NCBI RefSeq assembly: GCF_006171285.1
Contig: NZ_CP040893.1
Location: forward strand, 1-64,000
Direction: 5' to 3'
Source of the DNA: Leclercia adecarboxylata
GTDB lineage: Bacteria > Pseudomonadota > Gammaproteobacteria > Enterobacterales > Enterobacteriaceae
Length of the DNA: 64,000 bases
The position numbers and the translations under genes are program-made. Shown in pieces: positions 32,724-41,663 of the stretch (positions are counted from its first letter, which is position 1; each line of letters opens with the position of its first letter). The notes beneath the pieces are model-generated. The model ran no database searches. It worked only from the letters and a program-made list of their open reading frames with translations, and was not told where the DNA came from.

Positions 32724-35700
32724 TTAATCCCTCAGTAACTCGTCAAGCGCGTTGTCTTTGATGGATAGCGCCGCCTCTCTGCGTGGTGCAGGTTGCGCGG
32801 TATTGACCACTTTGGCTGGTGCGTCGTCTTTCTGTTTTGTTGCACCCAAAATCTGTGCCAGCGTTCCGCTCATCGCTTTCAGTTCCTTGAGCATATCGAC
32901 ATCGTAATTTGCATTGTTGTCGCTGCTTAAAGATGGACGGACACCGCTTCGCGCGAGGTCCTGAACGGTCTGCATGGTGGCGGGTATCGCAAGTGATGAA
33001 GGTTGCTCCCTGATTTGAGGCAGTATCTTTGCTTCTGGCAGATTGCCAGTGAAGAAGGCACTGGAGGCCTCCTTGACGGTATCCATGCCCCCTTCCATCC
33101 AGCTTCCGGCTTTATCGGTAATTGGTGAGATCGCACGCTGCAGTGATGGATCGGCAAGCCCAGCCTGTCCCATCAGATCGCTGATAACCTGCGTACCGCT
33201 AAAGCCGCTGACGGTCTGGTTTAACGTGTCACCGATGGCAGGCAAGATTGACGTTCCAACGGCTTTAAAACCGTCCATAGCGCCGCTCACCGCTTTTTCA
33301 AGCATCCCCGGTTCCTCAGACGTGGCACTGGCCCCAGGTGCAATCGTTATAGCTGATCCGGCTTTACTTGCTTGACCTGATGCCGTCACTCTCCCGCCTG
33401 CTGAGTTGAACGAGCTGGTGCTCTCAGTGGAGGAGCCTTGCTCTATAGATTCCCTGACAGAAATTTGCTGCGCGCTGGCTTCGCGGGTTTGTTTTGCGAT
33501 TTCTGCCGGTGCGCGGGCAGCATCAGCTAACCCGGCTGGAAGTTTTACCCCGGCAGGGAGTGTTAACCCGGCACTCGGGCGATTTTTGCTCATCCCCTCA
33601 ATGCCTTTTTCCTGCATCACTTCCTGCACCCAGGCGTCACTTTGCCCGACTGCGCCGGAGGCAGCGGCCATGCCTTTGCCCATCATCGCCTTGAAGCGTG
33701 AAGTGAGAGAGTCTTCTCCAGCTGAGCCTTTAACCTCTTTCGCTTTTTCATGCTTCTCCGCCTGTGCTTCGTGCTGTTTCGCGGAAAGGGGCTGCATGGT
33801 AGTTTCGCTACCAGCTGTAACTACCGGCGCAGCGGTAGCCAGCGCCTGTGTGGCCGTGCTGCTTTCAGCGTTTATTGCTGCGGCAGGTGCGGCTACGGAA
33901 AGCGGGTGTGTAGCTGCGGCAGCGGAAGATATTAGCGATAGAGAAGATGTAACCGGCGCGGCAGCTGCGGCAGGTGCAACTACGGGAGTGATTGGTGCTG
34001 GTGCCGGTTCGCCGACTGGTACCATTGGTGGCAAGCCAGCGGCTGCAGTAGCAACGGTCACATTGTCAGATACTGCAGGACGCATTGCCTCTGCGCCGCC
34101 CTGCGCCGTTACAACCTTTGAGCCGGTGCTGTGAAGTGAGTTGGCAGCGATCGGTGCCAGCCCTTTTTTGGTGCGTTCTTCGTTGACGACTTTCAGTGAC
34201 TGGTCACTGAATTTACCACCTACCCACTTACCATTTTCATGCTGGCCGATAGCGTCACGGATAAACTGATCCGTCACCTGCGGGTTGCCGCCCTCGATGG
34301 TGGCAATGCCGCGCATTAGCTGGGTCATCACTTCCGGGTTGGTCATGTCCAACCGCTCATTAGATTTGACGCCCAGCTTTGTTGAAAGCGAGGAAATATA
34401 CTGTTGAGTGTTGTTCTCATTACTCGGCGCATAGACGCCAATAATGTCCTCAACAGTTTCGAGCTTGCGCCCACCAGTAGCTTTTGATTTTCCGTTGGCG
34501 TAAAGCGTTAGTTGGTTAGCCAATCCACGGAATCCCTCTTCCGGCGTGTTAAATTTTGCGAATCGTGCCTCACCGTTGACGTTCGGATCTTCCAGTCGCG
34601 CCCCTTCCTGGCCGACGTAATTCAGGTTCCCAAAGTTGTTATTACGAAACGATCGGACCTTCGCATTTTTGCCTCCGATATTCAGATCCGGTGAAATGTT
34701 ATCGACTGATACGGACGCATAATCGGAGACTTTTTTACCTTCGACGCCAACGTTATCCTGACCCCATTCGCCGCCCTGCATCTGGGTGCCCAGACGGTTG
34801 ATGGCGCTTACTGTTTTATCTGTGCCGGCGTTGATCGCTAAGGTTTGATCCGACAGAGCCATCGTGACGGCTTTACTCTGGCCGTCAGTTGATTCGGTCA
34901 CTTTCGTTACAGCGTCACGCACGGATGTGATGCCGCTATCCAGACCTTTAGCCATGCTGGCCGTATCGAACGTAAGCGCTTCGGCGACTTTATCCATCCC
35001 TACTGCGCTGGCCCCGGAAGCCAGAAGACCTGCAGCCCCGGATACCAGCCCGCCCATATTCAGCACGTTAGCCATTGTGAAGGCGGCTTTTTGCTGAGTG
35101 CTAACTTGCTTGCCTTCCTCGACCTTAAACGCTTCGCGCTGGCCTTCCTCGTCGTTAACGCCTTCGTAGGCATCCAGACCTACACCAACCGCAGTACCTA
35201 TTAGAGGGATCGCTTTCAACGCCGTTTTTGCGCCGAGCTTTGAGCCGACGCTGAGTGCGCCTTTTTGAGTTACGGCTTCCCCGGCTTCGATGGCGGTTTT
35301 GACTGCTGTGGTTTCGGCTGTTTTGGTTGCGGTCTTTGTTGCGGTCGTTTCAGCTGTTTTGGTTACGGTTGTTTCAACTGCCTTGGTCGTCGTCGCTTCT
35401 GCGGCTTTAGCCCCAGCATCAGTTACAGCTTTTGCGGCGGCAGTAGTTCCGGCTGCAGCTGTGCCGGTACCAACGACGGCAGCGGCAGTTTTTGCGGTTG
35501 CTTCGGCGGCAGGCTTGGCGGCGGTGGTTATTGTCTTTTCCGTGGCCCTTGCAGCTGGTGCAGCAGTTTTAGCAGCCTGGGCTGCAGCTTTCTCAGTGGC
35601 GACTGCAGCGGCTTTTTCTGGCAGCTGTGTGGCTGCAGTGGTAGCCAGCGCTCCAGTCGCGGCCATGCCACCAACAACTTTCGCCGCTTTGCCACTTAGG

Positions 35701-37247
35701 ATCGCTTTAAGCTTTCCACCCGGGGCTTTGGTGCCGGATGTTTTGATCTTGGCCGCTTTACCTGCTTTATCGCGTCCTTGTCTGTTGCGGCCCTTATCTG
35801 TCTGCGCGCCCTCATGCTGACCGGGTTTACCCGGACGTTTGCTTTTATCGCTGTTGATACTGTCCTTATCGTTACTGCGGACCCGGCTGGTGTCTTTTCC
35901 GTTGCGTGCATTACGGCCATTGCGGCCATTGCGTCCGGGTAAACTGCGACGGCCCAGCAAACTTTTTAGCCCGCCCATACCTTCGCCGCCTCTCCCCTGG
36001 CGCTTAATTTCACGGCGTATGCCATCCAGACCATCAACGATCCGGTCGTCGTTTTCGTCAATTACACGCGTCTGTTCAATAGTGGCATCAGCAGCAGGAT
36101 CGTGATTACCGCCCGCAAACCGCATTGCTGACTTAGGGGTGCCCAGTGTGGGTGCTTTGGGTGGCTGTGCTATGACTGGCGGCTGTGTTTTTGCTGGTTC
36201 CGGTGTGTCGTCTTTATCGTTGTCGTTACCGCTTACCCATTGTTTTAAAGATATCGCGTTATCACTGACAGCTTTGCCAATATCAAACATCCCCTTACCC
36301 AGCGTCCAGATTGGCCCGCCCACGACGGCACCCCCGACAAGCTCACCGCCAGTGCCGTCTTCCGCTTTTGCACTCGTATTGCCGTCACCGGTTAGAATTT
36401 TTCCCAGCTTGCCAAAAAAGCCGGTCTGCATTTTTTCCTGTTCTTTCAAACTTAACTTCTGTTGGCGAATCTTCTCAGTGGCTTCTGATTTATCGCGTGA
36501 CACGAATCGACCGTTGGCCCCTCTGCGTGGGTCGCTTGTGTTTTTTTCTTCTGTGGCGCGCGGAGGTCTTCCCGGTTTCGGGCTGCGTGCGAGTTCGCCC
36601 GATGTTAAGTTATGAGGCGCGGTTATGTTTCCCGCAGCCGTCAAACGGTCGCGGTAATGTTTGGTGATGCTGCTGGTGTTATTGCTGGTGGCCTCAGAGC
36701 TGATGCTGTGGGTGCTGCTTACTCTTTCCCGCTCGCTGTTATAATGATATTCACGCTCAATGGCTTCGGCTTTTTCAGCTTTTCCATCCTGTGTTTTTTT
36801 AGTTCCTTTATACGGAACTTTTTTGTCATGTTCTGGCTCTCTTAGTTCCCGCCTATCCTTGCGTGCCTTTTCTGGTGCGTTTTGGTCCTTTTCAAAAGGA
36901 CTTTTTTGATTGCCTTTAGCCTCCTCTGTCTCGATTATGCTGGACGGTGCCGCTTGAACGCCTTTTTCGTCCTTTGCAACGGCACTTTTTAGGCCTGAAT
37001 GGTCCTTTTCGTCGGTACTGTTACCATCTGATTTGCGACCGCGTGAAAAACGGCGGGTGATCACCATCTCTGGTGCATCGCCCGCAGATTCTATTGGAGT
37101 GGTTGTATTGATAACAGCCTGCGTGTCTGGCCCCGATCGGCCTGATAACGCATTCAGCGATTCATTAATCAGCGCCAGCTGTTTAAGCTCTGCCTCGCTG
37201 GCCTGTTCAATGGCATCAATGATTTTCAGCCGATCGTTATTTGGCAT
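32724..37247 (-). CDS. sit: Tape-measure / Sit-like injection transglycosylase, 1507 aa
   Basis: Sets tail length and is ejected ahead of the DNA, opening the wall. The first 500 residues are highly charged and low in complexity, with Gly/Arg/Asn blocks. Residues about 540-690 are an Ala/Thr/Lys-rich helical repeat. A hydrophobic stretch lies near 740-780. Residues about 860-1000 form the wall-cutting domain: RSFRNNNFGNLNY, ARFAKFNTPEEGFRGLANQL and DIIGVYAPSNENNTQQYI, as in P1 Sit and similar virion-associated transglycosylases. The rest is Ala/Ser/Pro-rich with helical segments. It follows the assembly gene and its frameshift tail, the conserved order. Confidence 0.82.
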   Translation of the reverse strand: MPNNDRLKIIDAIEQASEAELKQLALINESLNALSGRSGPDTQAVINTTTPIESAGDAPEMVITRRFSRGRKSDGNSTDEKDHSGLKSAVAKDEKGVQAAPSSIIETEEAKGNQKSPFEKDQNAPEKARKDRRELREPEHDKKVPYKGTKKTQDGKAEKAEAIEREYHYNSERERVSSTHSISSEATSNNTSSITKHYRDRLTAAGNITAPHNLTSGELARSPKPGRPPRATEEKNTSDPRRGANGRFVSRDKSEATEKIRQQKLSLKEQEKMQTGFFGKLGKILTGDGNTSAKAEDGTGGELVGGAVVGGPIWTLGKGMFDIGKAVSDNAISLKQWVSGNDNDKDDTPEPAKTQPPVIAQPPKAPTLGTPKSAMRFAGGNHDPAADATIEQTRVIDENDDRIVDGLDGIRREIKRQGRGGEGMGGLKSLLGRRSLPGRNGRNGRNARNGKDTSRVRSNDKDSINSDKSKRPGKPGQHEGAQTDKGRNRQGRDKAGKAAKIKTSGTKAPGGKLKAILSGKAAKVVGGMAATGALATTAATQLPEKAAAVATEKAAAQAAKTAAPAARATEKTITTAAKPAAEATAKTAAAVVGTGTAAAGTTAAAKAVTDAGAKAAEATTTKAVETTVTKTAETTATKTATKTAETTAVKTAIEAGEAVTQKGALSVGSKLGAKTALKAIPLIGTAVGVGLDAYEGVNDEEGQREAFKVEEGKQVSTQQKAAFTMANVLNMGGLVSGAAGLLASGASAVGMDKVAEALTFDTASMAKGLDSGITSVRDAVTKVTESTDGQSKAVTMALSDQTLAINAGTDKTVSAINRLGTQMQGGEWGQDNVGVEGKKVSDYASVSVDNISPDLNIGGKNAKVRSFRNNNFGNLNYVGQEGARLEDPNVNGEARFAKFNTPEEGFRGLANQLTLYANGKSKATGGRKLETVEDIIGVYAPSNENNTQQYISSLSTKLGVKSNERLDMTNPEVMTQLMRGIATIEGGNPQVTDQFIRDAIGQHENGKWVGGKFSDQSLKVVNEERTKKGLAPIAANSLHSTGSKVVTAQGGAEAMRPAVSDNVTVATAAAGLPPMVPVGEPAPAPITPVVAPAAAAAPVTSSLSLISSAAAATHPLSVAAPAAAINAESSTATQALATAAPVVTAGSETTMQPLSAKQHEAQAEKHEKAKEVKGSAGEDSLTSRFKAMMGKGMAAASGAVGQSDAWVQEVMQEKGIEGMSKNRPSAGLTLPAGVKLPAGLADAARAPAEIAKQTREASAQQISVRESIEQGSSTESTSSFNSAGGRVTASGQASKAGSAITIAPGASATSEEPGMLEKAVSGAMDGFKAVGTSILPAIGDTLNQTVSGFSGTQVISDLMGQAGLADPSLQRAISPITDKAGSWMEGGMDTVKEASSAFFTGNLPEAKILPQIREQPSSLAIPATMQTVQDLARSGVRPSLSSDNNANYDVDMLKELKAMSGTLAQILGATKQKDDAPAKVVNTAQPAPRREAALSIKDNALDELLRD

Positions 37248-37248
37248 G

Positions 37249-37428
37249 TTAACTCTTCTTCGGTTTGTACTTTTCCTGGAGCGCCTTATTCATTTCAAGC
37301 GCTCGCCATTCGGGTAAACGTTCAACGTCACTCACAGGCTGATAGCCATATAAAGTCAGGTTGTTAATAATCGTTAGCCAGCCACTCAGACTTAAAACCG
37401 GGAATGAATGCGCCAGGCCGAAACGGGA
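37249..37428 (-). other. Plus-one-frame extension of the tail-assembly gene (likely programmed frameshift)
   Basis: In the frame +1 to the 272-aa gene, reading is open from just after a TGA at 37429-37431 to a TAA at 37249-37251. It overlaps the 0-frame end by 65 nt and then fills the whole gap to the tape-measure start. Its 59 codons end in a protein-like, basic stretch (RLPEWRALEMNKALQEKY). No ATG, GTG or TTG start with a ribosome site lies near its beginning. GGTTTTAAG at the overlap is one possible slip site. Fusion would give about 310 aa. Confidence 0.55.
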
Positions 37429-38182
37429 TCAGCAACCGTGTTGCTTTTCCCTCCCCGTTGTCAGCTTCGCAAACGTGCGGTGGTAAAATGAGGTTCACGC
37501 GGCCTTCGGCGATACTCACGTCCAGCCCGTGTTTTAGTTCGCGCTGCATCAGCTGGATGCTCGCCACCAGCGGCGTAAATTCTGTATCGGTAGCCATCAT
37601 TTTGATCAGGTCAAATCGGCGGTTAGCGGCGGCTTCGAAGTCTTCCGGGTCATCGTCCAGTGCTGTGTGAAGGGCCAGCTCAGCAATGCGCATATTGGTT
37701 ATAGCGGCTTTATAATCCGGGCTATCCTTCTCCGGCAGCGTGAAGCGCAGTCGCTCCAGCATGGTGATACTCCTGCCATCGAGCGGTTTCAAAGTCCAAT
37801 GGGTATCCTTACCCTGAACCGGCACCATTACGCGCTGGTAAGGCTCTTCGGTGAGCATTCCGGTGGTGTCACTCAGGTCACGCATGTCAAAGTCATTGAA
37901 GTGCGTTTCACCGCAGTGCTGGCACTCGTAAGAAAAGGTGTTTACAGCATCTATGCGGGAGTTGATGTAGATCCACCATAACGCCGTGCGACGGTCCTGC
38001 GCCGTCCATAGTGCAGAGTCGTTTACTTCTCCTGCCTGCATGGCATTCAGGTATTCCGTGGTAGTCGCTTCTTCAAACGCCGGATCGCTTTCGCTGTAAT
38101 GCATTGCATCAGCGACGGTCGGCATGTTGAATTTAATTTCAGTGCGCGGCCTGGATGGCAGCGGAAAATCGGGTATGTGCAT
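37364..38182 (-). CDS. Tail/baseplate hub assembly protein (T4 gp26-like or tail chaperone)
   Basis: A 272-aa protein immediately before the tape measure. It begins with FPLPSRPRTEIKF and TVADAMHYSES, resembling the LPSRG start of the T4 gp26-type baseplate hub assembly family. Residues about 85-92 are CQHCGETHF, a CxxC zinc-type knuckle. The middle is a charged helical domain. A +1-frame continuation at its end suggests a frameshifted long form, as is common for tail-assembly chaperones in this position. A GGGGGC site precedes the ATG; a late-type promoter is at 38208-38234. Confidence 0.6.
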   Translation of the reverse strand: MHIPDFPLPSRPRTEIKFNMPTVADAMHYSESDPAFEEATTTEYLNAMQAGEVNDSALWTAQDRRTALWWIYINSRIDAVNTFSYECQHCGETHFNDFDMRDLSDTTGMLTEEPYQRVMVPVQGKDTHWTLKPLDGRSITMLERLRFTLPEKDSPDYKAAITNMRIAELALHTALDDDPEDFEAAANRRFDLIKMMATDTEFTPLVASIQLMQRELKHGLDVSIAEGRVNLILPPHVCEADNGEGKATRLLIPFRPGAFIPGFKSEWLANDY

Positions 38183-38207
38183 TTTGCCCCCTTGGGTGTT
38201 TTGACTG

Positions 38208-38234
38208 TCCCAGGGTAAGCGGTCTGTAATTTGC
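38208..38234 (-). promoter_or_regulatory. Late-type promoter motif for the tape-measure/baseplate unit
   Basis: The minus strand reads GCAAATTACAGACCGCT, then TACCCT. It is 25 bp upstream of the assembly gene start. Confidence 0.7.
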
Positions 38235-38268
38235 GGTGGGTGTTGTTGCTTGGGCGTTTGTGTACGTG

Positions 38269-38355
38269 TGACAGTATGACGCGATGACTGTATTAATGTA
38301 GTTGTTTCATACAGTCATACAGTCATACAGTCATACAGTCATACAGTCACATAGT
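38269..38355. repeat. Dispersed element, copy B: tandem 8-bp array
   Basis: Five perfect tandem CATACAGT units (38308-38347) plus a decayed sixth (CACATAGT). Upstream are TGACAGTATGAC (38269-38280) and TGACTGTATTA (from 38285). Read on the other strand the array is overlapping TGACTGTATGAC-type sites. It lies between two structural units. The short unit and absence of spacers rule out a CRISPR array. Confidence 0.75.
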
Positions 38356-38376
38356 ATTGCTGCAATATTGTGTGAT

Positions 38377-39075
38377 TCAAAATTTGATCAGGCTTCCTGC
38401 ACCGGATACAAGCCCGCTGGCGACGTTTCCAGCCATCCCTCTGAGACTGCGGTCAATAGACGTATAGCGAACGAACGACAGTGGGAAAGAAAGAAACTCC
38501 GTTACCTGATCGCGTGAACGTGTGATTTCACCCAGCGTCGTGGGGATCAGTTGCACTTCTTCTTCAAGCTTGCGTTGGCCGTCTTGAGTCACTCGATAAA
38601 GACGTACATTCAGCAGGTATGATGGCGGAAGGTTTATCGTGCCGTCGTTGTTAATTACGCGGGCGCTGCGGCCTTTAAACCAGTCATACAACAGGCCATT
38701 TTCGTCGTCGCGAACCGTCATCGTCAGGTTGCCTGCTACGCGATGAGTGGGCTTGTTAAATTCGATTGCGCCGATGATCTTCGACTCGGTTTCAATGTTA
38801 CCGAAGCCATAAGTCACGTCTTTTGCGTACATGTCCAGTCCCGGCATGCCGTCCGCTTCAATCGCCCACTGCCAGCCTTGCGCGTAACGTATGCGCATTG
38901 CAGCCTGCACTATGGCTTTGTTGCTCGACAACTCAGCAGGCAGACCGCTAAAAGAAACCGGCTGGCCGCTAACAATGCTGGTAGCGCGGGAGAGAATATT
39001 GGATATCAGATTGCTGCCCACGGTCTTCATGGATACGCCGCTTGTAAGACCTGATAACCCGTCAAAATATCCCAT
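38377..39075 (-). CDS. Tail tube/tube-initiator-like protein, 232 aa
   Basis: A beta-rich protein (AQGWQWAIEADGMP, YGFGNIETESKIIGAIEF, AGNLTMTVRDDENG) after a Ser/Gly-rich N-terminal 50 residues. The pattern suits the tail-tube fold used by tube and tube-initiator proteins (T4 gp19/gp48/gp54 types). It sits between the assembly gene and other tube-type genes. GGGG lies six bases before the ATG. Exact role, tube cap or initiator, cannot be told. Confidence 0.5.
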   Translation of the reverse strand: MGYFDGLSGLTSGVSMKTVGSNLISNILSRATSIVSGQPVSFSGLPAELSSNKAIVQAAMRIRYAQGWQWAIEADGMPGLDMYAKDVTYGFGNIETESKIIGAIEFNKPTHRVAGNLTMTVRDDENGLLYDWFKGRSARVINNDGTINLPPSYLLNVRLYRVTQDGQRKLEEEVQLIPTTLGEITRSRDQVTEFLSFPLSFVRYTSIDRSLRGMAGNVASGLVSGAGSLIKF

Positions 39076-39101
39076 AAGGCCCCGTATTACTGTATTAGGC
39101 T

Positions 39102-39118
39102 ATGATAGTCATTTTGTG
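39102..39118 (-). promoter_or_regulatory. Weak late-type promoter motif
   Basis: The minus strand reads CACAAAATGACTATCAT: the ACARA core, four bases and a TATCAT -10 are right, but the upstream AAA is missing. It is 27 bp upstream of the 38377-39075 gene start. Confidence 0.4.
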
Positions 39119-39175
39119 TGACTGTCATACTGTAATAGATTATTTTCGTCATACAGTATGACCCTCATACTGTAT
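39119..39175. repeat. Dispersed element, copy C
   Basis: Several related half-sites: TGACTGTCATACTGTA, the near-palindrome GTCATACAGTATGAC (39148-39162, 7-bp arms), and CTCATACTGTA. It fills the gap between the 39178-39729 gene end and the next unit. Confidence 0.6.
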
Positions 39176-39177
39176 TG

Positions 39178-39729
39178 CTAAAGGATGGTGGCGATCGGAA
39201 TGATTGCCCGGTTCGCTGCCATCTTCTCTTCCAGCTCCAGTTTGCGCTGCTCCAGCGTCGCCTCATCGGCCAGCCCCGAAATATCCAGCTTCCCTGCCAC
39301 ATAGGCGCGGCGCAGGCGCTCTGTATTGGGGATTTTTATCAGAGCTTCCAGGTAATCTTCCAGGGAGCCGATAATGTCCGATGGGATGTGCCAGTTATCA
39401 ACGTCGCGGTCGCGCAGGTTGACGAAATACAGCAACGTGAACGGGAACCGCTCTCTGCCTGTTAAGTCCAGATCGATACTGTCCGGGTAAGGGTCGGAGT
39501 AAACGAGTGCGCCCCGGCTGTCAGTTACGTGGATTAAAGACAAATAATCCTCCGGGTACGCAATGTTTACCCCGTCCGCTTTTTCAATGCGAATGCGAGA
39601 GATAACGCCAGCCCGGTCCTGATAGGTTCCCAGCGCCTGAGTAAGCAAAGTGCTGAGAGTTTCTTTCTCGTCCACCAGCAGCGAGGCAAAACGTTGTTTA
39701 ACCCCATTCAGTAACATGGTTGGCGTCAT
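39178..39729 (-). CDS. Virion neck/connector-like protein, 183 aa
   Basis: Begins MTPTMLLNGVKQRF and has a first helical half with LSTLLTQALGTYQDRAGV, then a beta-rich middle, and ends in a Glu/Ala-rich helix. It starts 4 bp after the stop of the tail-tube gene, so it shares that unit. Nothing diagnostic is seen. A tail terminator or head-tail connector would fit its place next to the tube gene, but this is inference. Confidence 0.5.
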   Translation of the reverse strand: MTPTMLLNGVKQRFASLLVDEKETLSTLLTQALGTYQDRAGVISRIRIEKADGVNIAYPEDYLSLIHVTDSRGALVYSDPYPDSIDLDLTGRERFPFTLLYFVNLRDRDVDNWHIPSDIIGSLEDYLEALIKIPNTERLRRAYVAGKLDISGLADEATLEQRKLELEEKMAANRAIIPIATIL

Positions 39730-39733
39730 TCTG

Positions 39734-40225
39734 TTACTCCGCCCAGTTGTAGACGATACGCAGGGTAGGGCGCACTGCAGTGGTTACGTCCTCAGAGCCG
39801 AAATCAATGGCATCTGAGTACACTTTGCAGTGGAGGAAATTACGCTTGAGGCCCATGTGATCGCCGCTGTTGGATTCAGCAGTCGCCTGAAACTCAATAT
39901 CCACGTACTCCTTGCCATAGACCATCTGGCGCACGGCCAGGAACACGTCACCCTTGATGGTTTCAGCACACGTAACCTGGAATTCACCTGAGTTACGTAC
40001 CGGGCCGTGCTGGTTGAACTTCATGCCGCCAGGCGCGAAATCTTCGACATCTTCACGCGTCATTTCCGGGATCTGGGTGGTGCGCACCAGAATAGACAGG
40101 TGCTCATAACCCTTAATGCGCATCCAGAATTCGGCGCTGACAAGTTTTTCACCCGCAGCAATACTCTGGTTAAGACGTTTTTTCAAAAAACCGACATCGG
40201 CTTTGGTGTTGGAAAATCCAGGCAT
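39734..40225 (-). CDS. Tail tube protein candidate
   Basis: A 163-aa protein with GAGGGG before the ATG and a late-type promoter at 40265-40291. It reads as a single beta-rich domain with GGMKFNQHGPVRNSGEFQV in the middle and an ending RPTLRIVYNWAE. Size and beta pattern fit myovirus tail tube subunits, which stack inside the sheath. Having its own strong promoter suits an abundant protein. Similarity to a named tube family was not tested. Confidence 0.55.
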   Translation of the reverse strand: MPGFSNTKADVGFLKKRLNQSIAAGEKLVSAEFWMRIKGYEHLSILVRTTQIPEMTREDVEDFAPGGMKFNQHGPVRNSGEFQVTCAETIKGDVFLAVRQMVYGKEYVDIEFQATAESNSGDHMGLKRNFLHCKVYSDAIDFGSEDVTTAVRPTLRIVYNWAE

Positions 40226-40264
40226 ATAAACCCCTCATGAGTTAACTCGGCATAAGCTGCCAGG

Positions 40265-40291
40265 GGGTAGCGTAGGGAGTTTGTGATTTGC
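40265..40291 (-). promoter_or_regulatory. Late-type promoter motif for the tube unit
   Basis: The minus strand reads GCAAATCACAAACTCCC, then TACGCT. It lies 40 bp upstream of the tube candidate start. Confidence 0.7.
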
Positions 40292-40300
40292 GATGGCTGG

Positions 40301-40891
40301 TCAAATAAACATGAATGGAATATCGGATTGGTTTTGTACTGCCATGCCGGAACACTGCAGCGTTACGGTGTTGTGGGTGTAATAACCGTCAGAGGTGCGC
40401 GGCACATCGAGCTGATAACTCACATGCTGAATAACCACGTCCATGAGCTTTAACCGGCGTCCGATATCCAGCACGACAGGGATGGGCCTGCGCCCCGGCG
40501 CGGCGATGGCTTTCAGCTCAGGCGATTGCATCTGCATGAGGGTCGAAATGGCCGCGTTTACTTCGATCTGCGCGTTAGCGGTCGCCATTAGATCAATTAC
40601 AAGATTGAACGAGGGAGGTTGCTGGCCTTCCCAGATTAAGAGGCTGTTAAACGTCGTTTTAGATGTGCTGCCGCTCGCCGCCTGAACCGTATCGGCCACT
40701 TTTCCTGCAGCACCGCTGACAGCCCCGGCCATGCCGCCCAGAGTGTCGTTACCGAAAGGGGATTCCCACATGGCCTGTAGATCTGCGCTACTGCCCTGGC
40801 CGATATAACCCACAACCATATGCTGAGGTGAGGTGATATAGCACTTGAGAAACGGACTCACGCCATCAGGCATTATCGCGCCACAAATCAT
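40301..40891 (-). CDS. Baseplate/tube-initiator-like structural protein, 196 aa
   Basis: The N-terminal 40 residues are beta-rich (LKCYITSPQHMVVGYI); a Gly/Ala-rich linker lies near 50-75; then LLIWEGQQPPSFNLVIDLMA and RPIPVVLDIGRRLKLMDVVI give an alternating strand pattern seen in tube-initiator and LysM-less baseplate proteins. AGGAG precedes the ATG. A strong hairpin lies just upstream at 40911-40934. The call is by fold pattern and position among tail genes. Confidence 0.45.
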   Translation of the reverse strand: MICGAIMPDGVSPFLKCYITSPQHMVVGYIGQGSSADLQAMWESPFGNDTLGGMAGAVSGAAGKVADTVQAASGSTSKTTFNSLLIWEGQQPPSFNLVIDLMATANAQIEVNAAISTLMQMQSPELKAIAAPGRRPIPVVLDIGRRLKLMDVVIQHVSYQLDVPRTSDGYYTHNTVTLQCSGMAVQNQSDIPFMFI

Positions 40892-40910
40892 GGGGAATAC
40901 TCCTCGGAAA

Positions 40911-40934
40911 GTGCCACCAGCTCGCTGGTGGCAC
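40911..40934. repeat. 10-bp hairpin between structural genes
   Basis: GTGCCACCAG, CTCG, CTGGTGGCAC: perfect 10-bp arms. On the minus strand only CTTTCC follows, so it is at best a weak terminator; it may lower expression of the next gene or protect mRNA ends. Confidence 0.6.
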
Positions 40935-40940
40935 TGAACA

Positions 40941-41651
40941 TTACATTCCGCGTTTTTTGCGAAGGTTCATTGATTTACGGCGATGCAATTTCGCCGTTGA
41001 AGTTTGCGCTTTGCGGCGCGCTTTCTTAATGGCCGCTTTCTGTTTGGAAGTTCGACGCATCTTGCGGATACGCTTGCGAATAAGTGTTACCTTACCGCCG
41101 CGCACGACTTTGATTTTCGGCGCTTCAAACAGGGCATCTTCGTCGTCACCCGCAATGGTGTACTGACTAATAGCGTCATCATCATCATCAACGTCGCTCA
41201 GAGTGTCGAAAACAGATGCTGCGGCATCATCATCTTCGTCGTCGATCATACTGGTTACGTCGTCCTGGCTTGCCCCCATCGCAATCGCGGCATTAGCCAG
41301 TTCAGCCAGCGCATCGTTGTACGCATCGATTTGCTCATCGGTATAGTCTTCGTCGTCGCTTTCCAGATCCGGCAGGTCAGCATAGGAAATTGCCAGCGAA
41401 CTGAAATCAAGCCAGGTTGGTTCACCCTCGCTGGCCCAGTCCAGCAGCAAGGACGCCGCCAGACCGCGATTATCTTCTTTCACGCGACGGTCGAGGGCTT
41501 CAAACATCGCCATTTCTTTGTCGCCATCGCCCGAACCTGGTTTGCGGTCTTTTGCACTTTCCAGCATCGCGTCCGGCACTTTCACCTCGCCTTCTGGCGC
41601 GAAGGCGGCTTTCAGTAATGGGTTAAACGCCATATTACGTTTCGTCATCAT
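40941..41651 (-). CDS. Acidic-body, basic-tail structural protein, 236 aa
   Basis: Residues about 90-165 are extremely acidic, with Asp runs such as DDEDDDAA and DVDDDDD. The last 60 residues are extremely basic (KIKVVRGGKVTLIRKRIRKM, then many K/R to the end) and look DNA- or RNA-binding. The first 80 residues are moderate. It lies between sheath and tail genes, in the unit driven by 45085-45111. The split charge suggests an internal protein that neutralises packaged DNA, or a self-masking binder. Family not recognised. Confidence 0.6.
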   Translation of the reverse strand: MMTKRNMAFNPLLKAAFAPEGEVKVPDAMLESAKDRKPGSGDGDKEMAMFEALDRRVKEDNRGLAASLLLDWASEGEPTWLDFSSLAISYADLPDLESDDEDYTDEQIDAYNDALAELANAAIAMGASQDDVTSMIDDEDDDAAASVFDTLSDVDDDDDAISQYTIAGDDEDALFEAPKIKVVRGGKVTLIRKRIRKMRRTSKQKAAIKKARRKAQTSTAKLHRRKSMNLRKKRGM

Positions 41652-41663
41652 GTTTGTTTTCTC

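Noticed and set aside
38308..38347. CRISPR array
   Set aside because: The repeat unit is 8 bp and contiguous, without spacers, and no cas gene is near.
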